Made by a program: the position numbers and the translations under genes. A DNA stretch of 33,360 nt from Christiangramia sp. GTDB taxonomy: Bacteria; Bacteroidota; Bacteroidia; Flavobacteriales; Flavobacteriaceae. Shown piece after piece: positions 15,915-24,229 of this stretch; position 1 is the stretch's first letter, and each line of letters opens with the position of its first letter. The DNA lies in the NCBI RefSeq assembly GCF_029937855.1, contig NZ_JAPYPC010000036.1:1-33360 (forward strand), written 5' to 3'. Below the pieces are notes generated by a model. That model saw only the letters and a list, made by a program, of their open reading frames with translations. It was not told where the DNA came from and ran no database searches.

Positions 15915-15952
15915 TTATTTGGTGTTATTTGATGTCATTTGGTATCAAATAA
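15915..15952. repeat. Three tandem 10-bp repeats and a 9-bp inverted repeat at the island edge
   Basis: TTATTTGGTG, TTATTTGATG and TCATTTGGTA occur back to back at 15915-15944. Their 10-base period places each copy on the same face of the helix. TTATTTGAT (15925-15933) and ATCAAATAA (15944-15952) form a perfect 9-bp inverted repeat with a 10-base spacer. The site is 11 bases from the mnmE stop and may be the core attachment site or an excisionase site. Confidence 0.55.
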
Positions 15953-15962
15953 AATCTTCTGT

Positions 15963-17378
15963 TTATTTTCCAATACAAAAATTCGCAAAAATATTCCCTA
16001 ACAGGTCGTCATTTGTAATTTCTCCGGTGATCTCTCCAAAATGGTGCAGCGCCTGGCGTATGTCAATAGCTAAAAGATCTCCCGAAAGTTCAGCATTTAA
16101 ACCATCTTCTACCTTGTTGATCTCTTCGAGAGCTTTTAAAAGTGCGGCATAATGCCTTGAATTCGTCACGATGGTATCACTGTTTCGCAGCGCACCGGTA
16201 TTTACATATTCAAGGAGCTTTTGTTTCAACTCTTCAACTCCTTTGCCTGTTTTAGCTGAGAGTAATAAATATTGAGATCTTTCACGTTCATTGGAGATGA
16301 CTTTCAACTCAGATCTCAATTCCTGTAATTGCTCTTCAGAAAGCCTGTCTACTTTATTGGCAATGATCAAAAGTGGTTTTTGAGGGAAATTATTTTTTAT
16401 TTTCTCTATTTCCACTCTGAACTCCGAACTCCGAACTCCGAACTTTTCTGAGTTTATCAGAAACACCACTACCTGCGCCTGGCTTATCTTTTCAAAGGTC
16501 TTTTTAATCCCGATACTTTCTACCACATCCTTTGTTTCCCTTATTCCAGCGGTATCAATAAACCTAAACCCAACACCGCCAATACTCATTTCATCTTCAA
16601 TGGTATCACGGGTAGTTCCGGCAATTTCTGAAACGATGGCGCGCTCCTCATTTAATAAAGAATTCAACAGAGTAGATTTACCCACATTAGGCTCTCCCAC
16701 AATGGCCACCGGAATTCCGTTTTTCAATACATTTCCGGTAGCAAAAGAATCAATTAGTCTTTTTAATACGCTTTGAATTCTGGAAACCAGCTCTTTAAAC
16801 TGATCTCTATTAGCGAATTCCACATCTTCTTCAGCGAAATCGAGTTCCAGTTCAATAAGCGAAGCAAAATTCAGCAATTCTTCACGCAGTTTTTGAATTT
16901 CATTTGAAAAACCACCACGCATCTGCTGCATCGCCATCTGGTGAGAAGCGGCATTTTCAGAATTGATAAGATCGGCCACGGCTTCGGCCTGACTAAGATC
17001 CATTTTTGCGTTCAAAAAAGCACGCAGGGTAAATTCTCCGGCTTCCGCAGCGCGACAACCGTTCCGAATCAACAACTGGATGATCTCCTGCTGGATATAC
17101 GGACTCCCATGACAGGATAACTCCACCGTTTCCTCACCAGTATAGGATTTAGGAGCACGAAAAACCGAAGCCAGCACTTCATCAATAGTCCTTTCGCCCT
17201 CCATCACATTTCCCAAATGAATAGTATGGGTGGGCTGCTCAGCTAAATTCTTCTTGCTTTTAGCTTTGAATAAAGGAGCAACGATCTTTATTGCATCAGG
17301 GCCTGAAACTCTAATTATGGCAATAGCACCAGCACCAGAAGGTGTGGCAAGAGCAACAATGGTGTCATTCAATTTCAT
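15963..17378 (-). CDS. mnmE: tRNA modification GTPase MnmE
   Basis: A 471-residue MnmE (TrmE/ThdF) that, with MnmG, installs the cmnm5 or nm5 group on U34 of certain tRNAs. The N-terminal folate-binding domain spans about residues 1-118, a helical domain surrounds the G domain, and all G motifs are intact: GEPNVGKST (228-236), GTTRDT (254-259), DTAG (275-278) and NKVD (341-344). The essential C-terminal FCIGK is present. The gene is undamaged although the mobile element lies just past its 3' end. A short tandem repeat is embedded between G3 and G4 (about residues 311-322). Confidence 0.95.
   Translation of the reverse strand: MKLNDTIVALATPSGAGAIAIIRVSGPDAIKIVAPLFKAKSKKNLAEQPTHTIHLGNVMEGERTIDEVLASVFRAPKSYTGEETVELSCHGSPYIQQEIIQLLIRNGCRAAEAGEFTLRAFLNAKMDLSQAEAVADLINSENAASHQMAMQQMRGGFSNEIQKLREELLNFASLIELELDFAEEDVEFANRDQFKELVSRIQSVLKRLIDSFATGNVLKNGIPVAIVGEPNVGKSTLLNSLLNEERAIVSEIAGTTRDTIEDEMSIGGVGFRFIDTAGIRETKDVVESIGIKKTFEKISQAQVVVFLINSEKFGVRSSEFRVEIEKIKNNFPQKPLLIIANKVDRLSEEQLQELRSELKVISNERERSQYLLLSAKTGKGVEELKQKLLEYVNTGALRNSDTIVTNSRHYAALLKALEEINKVEDGLNAELSGDLLAIDIRQALHHFGEITGEITNDDLLGNIFANFCIGK
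16414..16445. repeat. 7-bp tandem repeat inside mnmE
   Basis: Four consecutive 7-bp units (ACTCTGA, then ACTCCGA three times) followed by a partial unit lie inside the mnmE coding sequence. On the coding strand they read TTCGGAG. They encode FGVRSSEFRVE in the MnmE G domain, between the G3 and G4 motifs. Three units make 21 bases, so the reading frame is kept when three units are gained or lost. Confidence 0.8.
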
Positions 17379-17392
17379 AGGGCAAAGATAGG

Positions 17393-17421
17393 CCTCCCCC
17401 CAACCCCCTCCAAAGGAGGGG
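17393..17421. repeat. C-rich hairpin repeat upstream of mnmE
   Basis: A run of CCTCCCCCC is followed by the perfect hairpin CCCCTCC-AAA-GGAGGGG (17405-17421). Such C/G-rich hairpins are interspersed between genes in many Flavobacteriia, a statement from general knowledge. It sits in the 120-base gap between the divergent mnmE and DUF4870 genes. Confidence 0.5.
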
Positions 17422-17510
17422 AGAAAAAAATGAAGCCGAGAGTATGTAACAAAGCTTAATTCTGCTCGTCTTTTATATAGAGACCATCAATAACCATCAA
17501 AAAATTGAAA

Positions 17511-17849
17511 ATGAGAGAAGACAAGCAATTGTTAGTAATAACACATTTAAGTCAGTTACTGGACCTGGTAACAGGAATTGGGGGATTTATCGTTCCGCTC
17601 GTACTTTGGTTAACCCAAAAAGATAAAGTAGCCGGAATGGATATGCACGGTAAAATGATCCTGAATTTCCAAATTAGCCTGTTCATTTATTCTATCATCT
17701 GTATTCCGCTTATCATATTGTTAGGGCTGGGAATACTTCTATTAATTATTATAGGCTTGATAGCGCTTATTCTACCTATAATGAATGCAATAAAGGTAAG
17801 TAATGGTGAAATGCCTTATTATCCATTAACCATACAGTTTTTGAAATAG
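17511..17849 (+). CDS. DUF4870 (Tic20-like) small membrane protein
   Basis: A 112-residue membrane protein starting at ATG 17511; a TTG at 17505 could also start it. The pattern matches DUF4870: a first hydrophobic segment with LLDLVTGIGGFIVPLVLWLTQKD, then an amphipathic HGKMILNFQISLFIYSII segment, and a last pair of hydrophobic stretches ending NAIKVSNGEMPYYPLTIQFLK. Function is unknown for the family. It lies alone between mnmE and dnaN and ends in a shared terminator. Confidence 0.85.
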   Translation: MREDKQLLVITHLSQLLDLVTGIGGFIVPLVLWLTQKDKVAGMDMHGKMILNFQISLFIYSIICIPLIILLGLGILLLIIIGLIALILPIMNAIKVSNGEMPYYPLTIQFLK

Positions 17850-17880
17850 AGTTTTAGTTTTCATTTAATTAGTTAGTAAG

Positions 17881-17914
17881 AAAAAGCCCATTCAAATCAA
17901 TGAACGGGCTTTTT
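17881..17914. terminator. Bidirectional terminator between DUF4870 gene and dnaN
   Basis: A 14-bp stem with one mismatch (AAAAAGCCCATTCA 17881-17894 with TGAACGGGCTTTTT 17901-17914) has A and T runs at its ends. It can serve both converging genes. Confidence 0.85.
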
Positions 17915-17957
17915 ATATTATATTTTTTTTCTGCCTACTGCGACTAAAAACTGTCGA

Positions 17958-19076
17958 CTAATTATTCAGCATCACCGGCATTACCAGCATAGTGATCTTC
18001 TCACCCGGATCCAGTCCGTCTACCGGCGTAAGGATGCCAGCTCTGTTTGGTAAGCTCATTTCCAGCATAACTTCATCTGCAGTTAAATTACCCAACATCT
18101 CAATAAGGAATCTTGAGTTGAAACCAATCTGCATATCATCGCCCTGGTAAGAACAGGTTAAACGCTCTTCTGCTTTATTGCTGTAATCTACATCTTCTGC
18201 GGAAATATTCAGTTCAGCACCGGCGATCTTCAATCTTACCTGATGCGTGGTTTTATTAGAGAAAATAGAAACCCTTCTTACAGAGCTTAAGAACTGGTTT
18301 CTTTCAATTGTAAGTTTATTTGGATTTTCCTTCGGGATTACCGCTTCGTAATTTGGGTACTTCCCATCGATCAATCTACAGATCAGCTGAGTTTCGTCAA
18401 AGGTGAACTTCGCATTGGAATCGTTGTATTCTATCAATACTTCAGATTCGCTTCCCGCAAGGATTCCTTTCAGAAGGTTCAAAGGTTTTTTAGGCATGAT
18501 GAATTCGGCAGCCTGATTTGCTTTGATATCTTCTCTGGAGTATTTTACCAGTTTATGAGCATCTGTAGCTACGAAAGTAAGTCCGTCTTCAGTGAACTGA
18601 AAGAAAACACCACTCATTACGGGTCTAAGATCATCATTTCCTGAAGCGAAAATAGTTTTGGAAATTGCAGAAGATAAAATATCAGCCTCTACAATTGTAC
18701 TGCTTGGATCTTCAAGTTCTACCGGGTTAGGAAATTCCTCGCCATCGGCATATGCAAGTGCATACTTACCGTGGTTAGAGCTTAATTCTATGGTATTGTT
18801 ATCTTCAACTACAAAAGTCAGGGGTTGCTCCGGAAAGGTCTTTAAAGTATCTAAAAGTAATTTTGCAGGAACGGCAATTTTTCCTTCAGAATCTGATTCT
18901 ACCTTAAGTTTCGCAGACATCGTTGTTTCAAGGTCTGAAGCGGAAACCGTTAGTTCGTCGTTATTAAGATCGAAAAGGAAATTGTCTAAAATCGGTAACG
19001 TATTACTGTTGTTAATTACCCCTCCAAGTATTTGTAGCTGTTTCAGCAGATAGTTGCTGGATACAATAAATTTCAT
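17958..19076 (-). CDS. dnaN: DNA polymerase III beta sliding clamp
   Basis: A 372-residue beta clamp, the ring that tethers polymerase III and many repair enzymes to DNA. The three-domain clamp fold is recognisable from MKFIVSSNYLLKQLQILGGVINNSNTLPILDNFLF at the N terminus. It continues with FVATDAHKLVKYSRE and RLIDGKYPNYEAVIP in the middle, and ends in the family's LVMPVMLNN, whose PVM/L tail forms part of the partner-binding pocket. Length is normal. It is transcribed alone; dnaA is not adjacent, as in many Bacteroidota. Confidence 0.97.
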   Translation of the reverse strand: MKFIVSSNYLLKQLQILGGVINNSNTLPILDNFLFDLNNDELTVSASDLETTMSAKLKVESDSEGKIAVPAKLLLDTLKTFPEQPLTFVVEDNNTIELSSNHGKYALAYADGEEFPNPVELEDPSSTIVEADILSSAISKTIFASGNDDLRPVMSGVFFQFTEDGLTFVATDAHKLVKYSREDIKANQAAEFIMPKKPLNLLKGILAGSESEVLIEYNDSNAKFTFDETQLICRLIDGKYPNYEAVIPKENPNKLTIERNQFLSSVRRVSIFSNKTTHQVRLKIAGAELNISAEDVDYSNKAEERLTCSYQGDDMQIGFNSRFLIEMLGNLTADEVMLEMSLPNRAGILTPVDGLDPGEKITMLVMPVMLNN

Positions 19077-19107
19077 CGGCTTTTATTGATTTATTTTGAA
19101 TCAATTA

Positions 19108-19115
19108 CAAATATA
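19108..19115 (-). promoter_or_regulatory. Possible dnaN -7 promoter element
   Basis: Read on the minus strand, TATATTTG matches TAnnTTTG 32 bases before the dnaN start. The nearest upstream TTTG lies only 11 bases away instead of about 19, so this is a weak call. Confidence 0.35.
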
Positions 19116-19278
19116 TTTTAATAAGTCAAAAATAGAGGGATGTTCAGGGAGTTTTTATTAACAGACTTTGGTAATGAAAATGATTCAAAACCCTGTAAAA
19201 TAAGGTTTTATAAAATTAAATAAAATTGAAATTGTTAATATGTATCTGTTAAAAGCTTCTCTGGATGCTGCGGAAGCC

Positions 19279-20949
19279 TTACTTCACGTATTTCTGTTTT
19301 CGGTAGAACCTGAAAACGACCCCAAAGATCAGGAGTAAAAGGAGAGGCCCTGCAATATTGATCAATTGCCATTGTTCCCTTTGAGCAGCAGTTTTTTCTT
19401 TATCCAGGAAAGCCAGGTTGATCTCTTTGGAACGAATTTCTATGAGCCCGGTATCGTCCAAAAGATAATTCACAGCGTTAAGAAGAAATTCTTTGTTTCC
19501 GTAAGTATTTCCGGTATAACGCTGAAAACCGAGTTCCATAGGTTTTCCTCCCTGTAGATCATTTTTAATCACATCGCCATCAGATATTACCAGCATTTTT
19601 GAATCTATTCCCTGGTCTTTATGTTCTGAAATTTTAAAAGGTTTTACCCTGTTTTTATATACAGACTTAAATTGCCCTTCCAGTAAAACAGCCAGAGGTT
19701 GTTCACCGGCATCATAAGATGAAATCTCTGGCTTTTCGCCAACCATATCCAGGCTTATTTGCGCCGGAACGCCTTCCAGTTTAGTTTTTGGCGAACTGCT
19801 CAAAAGAATGGTCTTTTGAATGTTATTGGCCAATGTATCAATAGGATTGGCATACTCGAATTTTACCGCTTCAATATTGTTGATGATCGGGTGCTCGTTT
19901 GGAGAACTGGTTAACGGACTATAGAACCAGGGATATGGATTGAACCTCGTATTTTGTCCGCTACCGCTTGCCAGGATGATAGGAGCAGAATAGAGGTCGT
20001 TCACAATTTCAGGATTTATACGAACTCCGTAGGAGAAAAAGTAATCGCCCAGGTTGAGGTTTCTTGGCAGTGCAATAGCAGTGCCTCGTTCGTTAAAAAG
20101 ACTGTCGGTTTCCATATTGGTAACTTCAGCCAGCCATAACATTTTCCCGCCATTCATGAGATATTGGTCTAAAACATACTTTTCATTTTCAGAATATGGC
20201 TGAGTTGGCTTGGGTTCCAGGATAAGGTCGTATTCCTGAAGATCTTCCAGTGTTTTTTGTGGATTGATAGCTGCGGAATCCAGCGTAAAAGGAGCCATAA
20301 AATAATACTCCTGAATGGTTTTAACGAAATCTGCAATTTTAGCATCGGGCAATTCACCGTTTCCACGCATCACTGCGATCTTCTTTTCCCGGGGATAGAT
20401 AAGCTTACTCAATCCGTCTGCAAGGGAATATTCCAGTTGTTGTACCGAAGCATTTACACGTTCTTCATCGGTAGCGCCAATCTGATTTTTCAGCAACGGG
20501 ATCTTTACGGTTTTATCTCCATAATTGGCGATCGCCCATGGGAAAATGATGCTTTCGCTGTTCTTTCCATTTTCCTTAACATTCAATCGGGCCGGGGTCA
20601 TTCCCATTTTATAGAATTCTTCAGCAATGGCGTTCGCATCGCCTCCTTCTTCCAGCGGATCTACAAAATTGAATTTTATATTGCGGTTATAGGCTGAAAA
20701 TTCTTCCAGCATCTGTCTCGTTTCATTTTGTAATCTTCTGAATTCAGATGGAAAATTTCCTTCCAGGAATACGTCGAAAATAACCGGTTGTTCTACATCT
20801 GCCACGATCTCTTTAGCTGCGGGAGAAAGGCTATATCGCTGATCCTGGGTTAGATCGAATCTGGAATAAACTTCCGAAGCCAGGAAATTCACCGCGATAA
20901 GGATAACCAGCAAAATAAGTAAAGATTTTATTTTCTGATATTTCTTCAT
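19279..20949 (-). CDS. gldG: Gliding motility-associated ABC transporter substrate-binding protein GldG
   Basis: A 556-residue protein with one membrane helix at about residues 10-28 and another at about 526-547. Between them is a large periplasmic domain of the GldG/ABC-type unknown transport family (DLTQDQRYSLSPAAKEIV near the start, and GNGELPDAKIADFVKTIQEYY later). With GldF and the ATPase GldA it is needed for gliding in Flavobacterium. Its start abuts the gldF stop at 20949, so the two are translationally coupled. gldA is not in this window, which is common. Confidence 0.93.
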   Translation of the reverse strand: MKKYQKIKSLLILLVILIAVNFLASEVYSRFDLTQDQRYSLSPAAKEIVADVEQPVIFDVFLEGNFPSEFRRLQNETRQMLEEFSAYNRNIKFNFVDPLEEGGDANAIAEEFYKMGMTPARLNVKENGKNSESIIFPWAIANYGDKTVKIPLLKNQIGATDEERVNASVQQLEYSLADGLSKLIYPREKKIAVMRGNGELPDAKIADFVKTIQEYYFMAPFTLDSAAINPQKTLEDLQEYDLILEPKPTQPYSENEKYVLDQYLMNGGKMLWLAEVTNMETDSLFNERGTAIALPRNLNLGDYFFSYGVRINPEIVNDLYSAPIILASGSGQNTRFNPYPWFYSPLTSSPNEHPIINNIEAVKFEYANPIDTLANNIQKTILLSSSPKTKLEGVPAQISLDMVGEKPEISSYDAGEQPLAVLLEGQFKSVYKNRVKPFKISEHKDQGIDSKMLVISDGDVIKNDLQGGKPMELGFQRYTGNTYGNKEFLLNAVNYLLDDTGLIEIRSKEINLAFLDKEKTAAQREQWQLINIAGPLLLLLIFGVVFRFYRKQKYVK

Positions 20950-21701
20950 TATCTCCTGTTCTTTGTTGCTGAAAGGTTGATCTCTGTTAGTTTGAGAAAC
21001 AGAAATATCAGACTCAGAAAATAAATAATATCACGGGTGTCTATCACTCCGCGGCTAATGCTTTTATAATGAAAACTGATTCCGAAGGATTCCAGAATAT
21101 AGCTTGAAGTGCCAAAAATGTTGGTTTCGCCAAGTCCTTCAAAAGCATAATAGCAAATAAAACATAGAAATACTCCTAGTAGAAATGAAACGATCTGGTT
21201 TGATGATAGGCTGGAAGCAAATATTCCGATGGCGGCATAACAACCACCTAAAAATATAAGTCCAATATAAGAACCAATAGTAGCGCCAACATCAAAATTG
21301 CCAACGGGACTGCCCAGTTGAGAAATTGTTAAAACATATAAAAGTGTTGGAATAATTGCCAGAATCACTAAAAAAAGAACACCCAGGTATTTTCCTGTAA
21401 TCAATTTCCAGAGTCTTATTGGTTTGGTAAGCAGGATCTCCATGGTTCCCATTCTGTTTTCATCGGCAAAGCTTTTCATGGCGATAGCCGGGATTAGTAA
21501 TAGAAAGATCCAGGGAGCAAGGGTGAAAAATGGCTTAAGATCTGCAAAACCGCTGTCCAGAATATTATAACCTCCGGAAAATACAAAGAGAAAAAATCCG
21601 CAGGCAATTAGAAATAGTCCAATAACAAGATATCCCGTAAGGGATGAGAAAAAGGATTGTATTTCTTTATTCAGTATCGCCAGCATACTTTTAATTATCA
21701 A
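20949..21701 (-). CDS. gldF: Gliding motility-associated ABC transporter permease GldF
   Basis: A 250-residue ABC-2 type permease with about six membrane segments. Its N terminus reads LAILNKEIQSFFSSLTGYLVIGLFL, and the conserved FADENRMGTMEILLTKPIRLWKLITGKYLG follows. It forms the membrane channel of the GldA-GldF-GldG transporter linked to gliding motility. It is the first gene of the gldF-gldG pair. The 210-base region upstream contains short repeats and no clear promoter. Confidence 0.93.
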   Translation of the reverse strand: MIIKSMLAILNKEIQSFFSSLTGYLVIGLFLIACGFFLFVFSGGYNILDSGFADLKPFFTLAPWIFLLLIPAIAMKSFADENRMGTMEILLTKPIRLWKLITGKYLGVLFLVILAIIPTLLYVLTISQLGSPVGNFDVGATIGSYIGLIFLGGCYAAIGIFASSLSSNQIVSFLLGVFLCFICYYAFEGLGETNIFGTSSYILESFGISFHYKSISRGVIDTRDIIYFLSLIFLFLKLTEINLSATKNRR

Positions 21702-21740
21702 TTATTATTTATCAGTTGTGTGTTGTGTCTTTGGTGTTTT

Positions 21741-21913
21741 GTCATTTCGACCGCAGGGAGAAATCTCGTTTTTATTTCGATCTAAGTAATTTATTTCAAT
21801 TTAAACTTTTCACTCTTCACTCTTTACTCTTCACTTTTCACTTCCACATTTTGACTGCGCTCAATGTGACACTGTTCGCTGTTCACTCTTCACTCTTCAC
21901 TTTTCACTTTTCA
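21741..21913. repeat. Mixed interspersed repeats between gldF and the ABM gene
   Basis: Three repeat types lie together. GTCATTTCGACCGCAGGGAG with AAATCTC (21741-21768) resembles interspersed Flavobacteriia repeats. Runs of CTTCACTCTTCACTTTTCAC-like 7-8 base units occupy about 21807-21845 and 21881-21913. Between them TTGACTGCGCTCAA with flanking CACATT/AATGTG forms a hairpin. The second run reaches the stop codon of the next gene. Confidence 0.6.
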
Positions 21914-22210
21914 CTACTCCAAACTAACCAATTTATCCACACTCCAGGCTTCAGGTTTTTCATTGAATAAAACCTTTGTGTTTGCCCACACATTTTTAAA
22001 AAGTTCAGAATTTCTATAGTTTTCTAAAGATTCCTCATCTTTCCAGTAACTATACGTGAAAAACTGGTTTGTATTGTCTTTACCTCTATAGAGTTCTAAA
22101 AAAAGGCAACCTTCAAAACCTCTTATTTTTGATTTGTTTTCTTCAAAATTAACCAGGAATTCATCGATCTTATCAGCTTGAAATCCCATTTTGACTATAC
22201 GTACCAACAT
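21914..22210 (-). CDS. Antibiotic biosynthesis monooxygenase (ABM) domain protein
   Basis: A 98-residue ferredoxin-like ABM-domain protein. The pattern is typical: MLVRIVKMGFQADKIDEFLVNFEENKSKIRGFEGC, then FFTYSYWKDEESLENYRNSELFKNVW. Members are small dimeric quinol monooxygenases or of unknown activity. Its start codon directly follows the stop codon of the SAM adenosyltransferase gene (TAG then ATG), so the two are coupled, but a shared pathway is not evident. Confidence 0.82.
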   Translation of the reverse strand: MLVRIVKMGFQADKIDEFLVNFEENKSKIRGFEGCLFLELYRGKDNTNQFFTYSYWKDEESLENYRNSELFKNVWANTKVLFNEKPEAWSVDKLVSLE

Positions 22211-23044
22211 CTATTCAAAATTTACTGTTATCGTATCCAGATATTCCAGTCCGAAGAGACTTGCCGCACTTCCTACCGTACTTGGATTACTTTTATAAAT
22301 AGCTAATTCAATATAACCGGCCGAATTAAAAACTGCCAGTTTTTTGCCGTCTTCTTCTTTTCGTTTTTCCTTTTCCACCTCAAAATTAATGGCATGGCTG
22401 TAAGTTTCATATATCGTACTGAAATTCACTGTTCTTGCACTGATTTTAAAGGTTCTCCCTTTCCCTACAGTTTCGAAAAGTTTCCTGGAAATATTGGTGA
22501 TCACATTTCCGTAGTTGTCAATATAGATCACATGACCTAAGATCTGATTCTTTTCAGAATTGATAATAGGCTCAAATTGTTTAAGATGCCTGATCTCACT
22601 AACGCTTTTACCTATGACTTCCAGGGTTCCGCCTCTGGAAATATGGCAGGCAACTTTTACAAAAACGTCCAGCACCGGGAAATTGGTCTGGATCTTATCA
22701 TGAATATTGATCTCTACGATTTTTTCAGGTCTTATTTCTGAAGCCAGAAGTGAAAGAATCCCGTTATTGGCGCAAATAAAATAATGTTCATCCAGTTTAA
22801 CCGCGAGGTGTTTGTTTTCCGGGGTTAATTCAGAATCTATGCCAATAATATGTATGCTTCCTTTTGGAAAACTTTTATAGGCATTCTTTATGATGTAAGC
22901 AGCTTCACTAATATGAAAGGGAGAAACAGAATGGGAAACATCAACAATCCTAACATCACTTAATTCACTATAGATAGCTCCTTTAACCGCACCAGCGAAA
23001 TAATCTTTCTCCCCGAAATCGGTCGTTAAAGTGATGATTGCCAT
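22211..23044 (-). CDS. SAM hydroxide adenosyltransferase (DUF62 family)
   Basis: A 277-residue member of the DUF62/SAM hydrolase family, related to fluorinase and chlorinase, which converts S-adenosylmethionine plus water to adenosine and methionine. The N-terminal motif TTDFGEKDYFAGAVKGAI with Asp10, and the VDVSHSVSPFHISEAAYII segment, match the family. The central IGIDSELTPENKHLAVKL and C-terminal barrel (IYIDNYGNVITNIS) are also typical. The halogenase-specific insertion was not recognised, so a hydrolase is more likely. It is the first gene of a pair with the ABM protein. Confidence 0.9.
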   Translation of the reverse strand: MAIITLTTDFGEKDYFAGAVKGAIYSELSDVRIVDVSHSVSPFHISEAAYIIKNAYKSFPKGSIHIIGIDSELTPENKHLAVKLDEHYFICANNGILSLLASEIRPEKIVEINIHDKIQTNFPVLDVFVKVACHISRGGTLEVIGKSVSEIRHLKQFEPIINSEKNQILGHVIYIDNYGNVITNISRKLFETVGKGRTFKISARTVNFSTIYETYSHAINFEVEKEKRKEEDGKKLAVFNSAGYIELAIYKSNPSTVGSAASLFGLEYLDTITVNFE

Positions 23045-23254
23045 AGGCGATTGTTAATATTTTTTTAATCTGAGACTGGTAATTTTCCTTAAGTTTGTAT
23101 AGAAGGCGAATATAATTTTATTTTTAGTGATTCGCTTAGGCTAAAAGCTAAAAAATACCATAAATTCGGTTTCAAAATTAGGATATTGAAATGCGAAGGA
23201 CAAATAAAAATGAACTGAAAATTGCATAATGCTTCATCTTAAAAAACATAGCTT

Positions 23255-24208
23255 TTGAACGAACTTCTTATTGAACTCTCAGAAATTAGCCCTCGAGAAT
23301 TTTTCGGGCAACAGAATGAACACATTGAACTCCTAAAAAAGTATTTTCCGAAACTAAAAATTGTCGCCAGAGGTAGTAAAATACGCGTCTTTGGAGATGA
23401 AGAAATGCTGGAAGAATTCGATAAGCGTTTTTCCATGCTGATGGATCATTTCGGAAAGTATAATAAGCTGGACGAAAATACCATCGAAAGGGTGTTAACC
23501 AGTGAGAGTGAAGAAGATTATGCAAGTTCAAAGGAAAGTGGTGAAACTATAGTGCATGGGATAAGCGGGAAGGTGATTAAAGCTCAGACCGTTAATCAGC
23601 GGAAACTGGTAGAACTTTCTAAGAAAAATGATCTGGTATTTGCTATTGGTCCTGCAGGTACCGGGAAAACGTACACTGGAGTTGCCCTCGCAGTAAAAGC
23701 ACTGAAGGAGAAGCAGGTAAAAAGGATCATTCTAACCAGGCCGGCGGTGGAAGCAGGAGAGAATCTTGGTTTTTTACCGGGTGATCTTAAAGAAAAACTG
23801 GATCCTTACATGCAGCCGTTGTACGATGCTTTAAGGGATATGATCCCTCATGAAAAACTTGAAGTTTTTATTGAGAAAGGGGTGATTCAAATAGCACCAT
23901 TAGCATTTATGCGTGGACGTACTCTGGATCATGCATTTGTAATTCTTGATGAAGCACAAAATACCACCCATGCTCAAATGAAAATGTTTTTAACCCGAAT
24001 GGGGAAGAGTGCAAAATTCATGATCACAGGAGATCCGGGACAAATTGATCTTCCCAGGAGAACAATTTCAGGATTAAAAGAAGCGCTATTAGTACTCAAA
24101 GATGTAAAGGGAGTTGGAATGGTATATCTTGATGATAAGGATGTAATTCGTCACAGATTAGTGAAAAAAATAATCGCCGCCTACAAAACAATAGAACATA
24201 ACGATTAA
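23255..24208 (+). CDS. PhoH-like P-loop ATPase
   Basis: A 317-residue PhoH-family protein of the long bacterial (YbeZ-like) type, thought to act in RNA metabolism with the RNase YbeY. An N-terminal KH-like segment covers about residues 20-75. Walker A is GPAGTGKT (132-139) and Walker B is FVILDEAQNTT. The start is TTG 23255, because an in-frame TAG lies 2 codons upstream and the conserved N terminus begins exactly there (NELLIELSEISPREFFG). purC follows after 21 bases. Confidence 0.93.
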   Translation: MNELLIELSEISPREFFGQQNEHIELLKKYFPKLKIVARGSKIRVFGDEEMLEEFDKRFSMLMDHFGKYNKLDENTIERVLTSESEEDYASSKESGETIVHGISGKVIKAQTVNQRKLVELSKKNDLVFAIGPAGTGKTYTGVALAVKALKEKQVKRIILTRPAVEAGENLGFLPGDLKEKLDPYMQPLYDALRDMIPHEKLEVFIEKGVIQIAPLAFMRGRTLDHAFVILDEAQNTTHAQMKMFLTRMGKSAKFMITGDPGQIDLPRRTISGLKEALLVLKDVKGVGMVYLDDKDVIRHRLVKKIIAAYKTIEHND

Positions 24209-24229
24209 TTATAAAAGTTCAAACTCTTT

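Larger units (their letters stand above)
7690..15960. mobile_element. Integrative mobilizable element inserted beside mnmE (approximate ends)
   Basis: The block contains integrase, excisionase-like HTH, VapE-like helicase, Toprim primase, MobC and relaxase in an order common for Bacteroidota mobilizable elements. HipBA and an unknown membrane protein are cargo. There are no type IV secretion genes. Both flanks are chromosomal genes (efflux operon and mnmE). The right end lies between the integrase and mnmE (15740-15963). The left end is placed only roughly; it may lie anywhere from 6421 to 7757, so the Cas12f-like relic may be inside or outside. No flanking direct repeat was confirmed. Confidence 0.75.

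Noticed and set aside
15963-15990. mnmE 3' end sequence duplicated at the left end of the element
   Set aside because: No copy longer than about 8-10 A/T-rich bases was seen between 6341 and 7757, so a duplicated att core is not claimed.
19090-19135. A full two-box promoter for dnaN
   Set aside because: The TTTG lies only 11 bases from TATATTTG, too close for the Bacteroidota consensus; only the -7 element is listed, at low confidence.
22211-23044. Fluorinase or chlorinase instead of a SAM hydrolase
   Set aside because: The halogenase-specific loop was not recognised and the neighbours do not suggest halogen metabolism.
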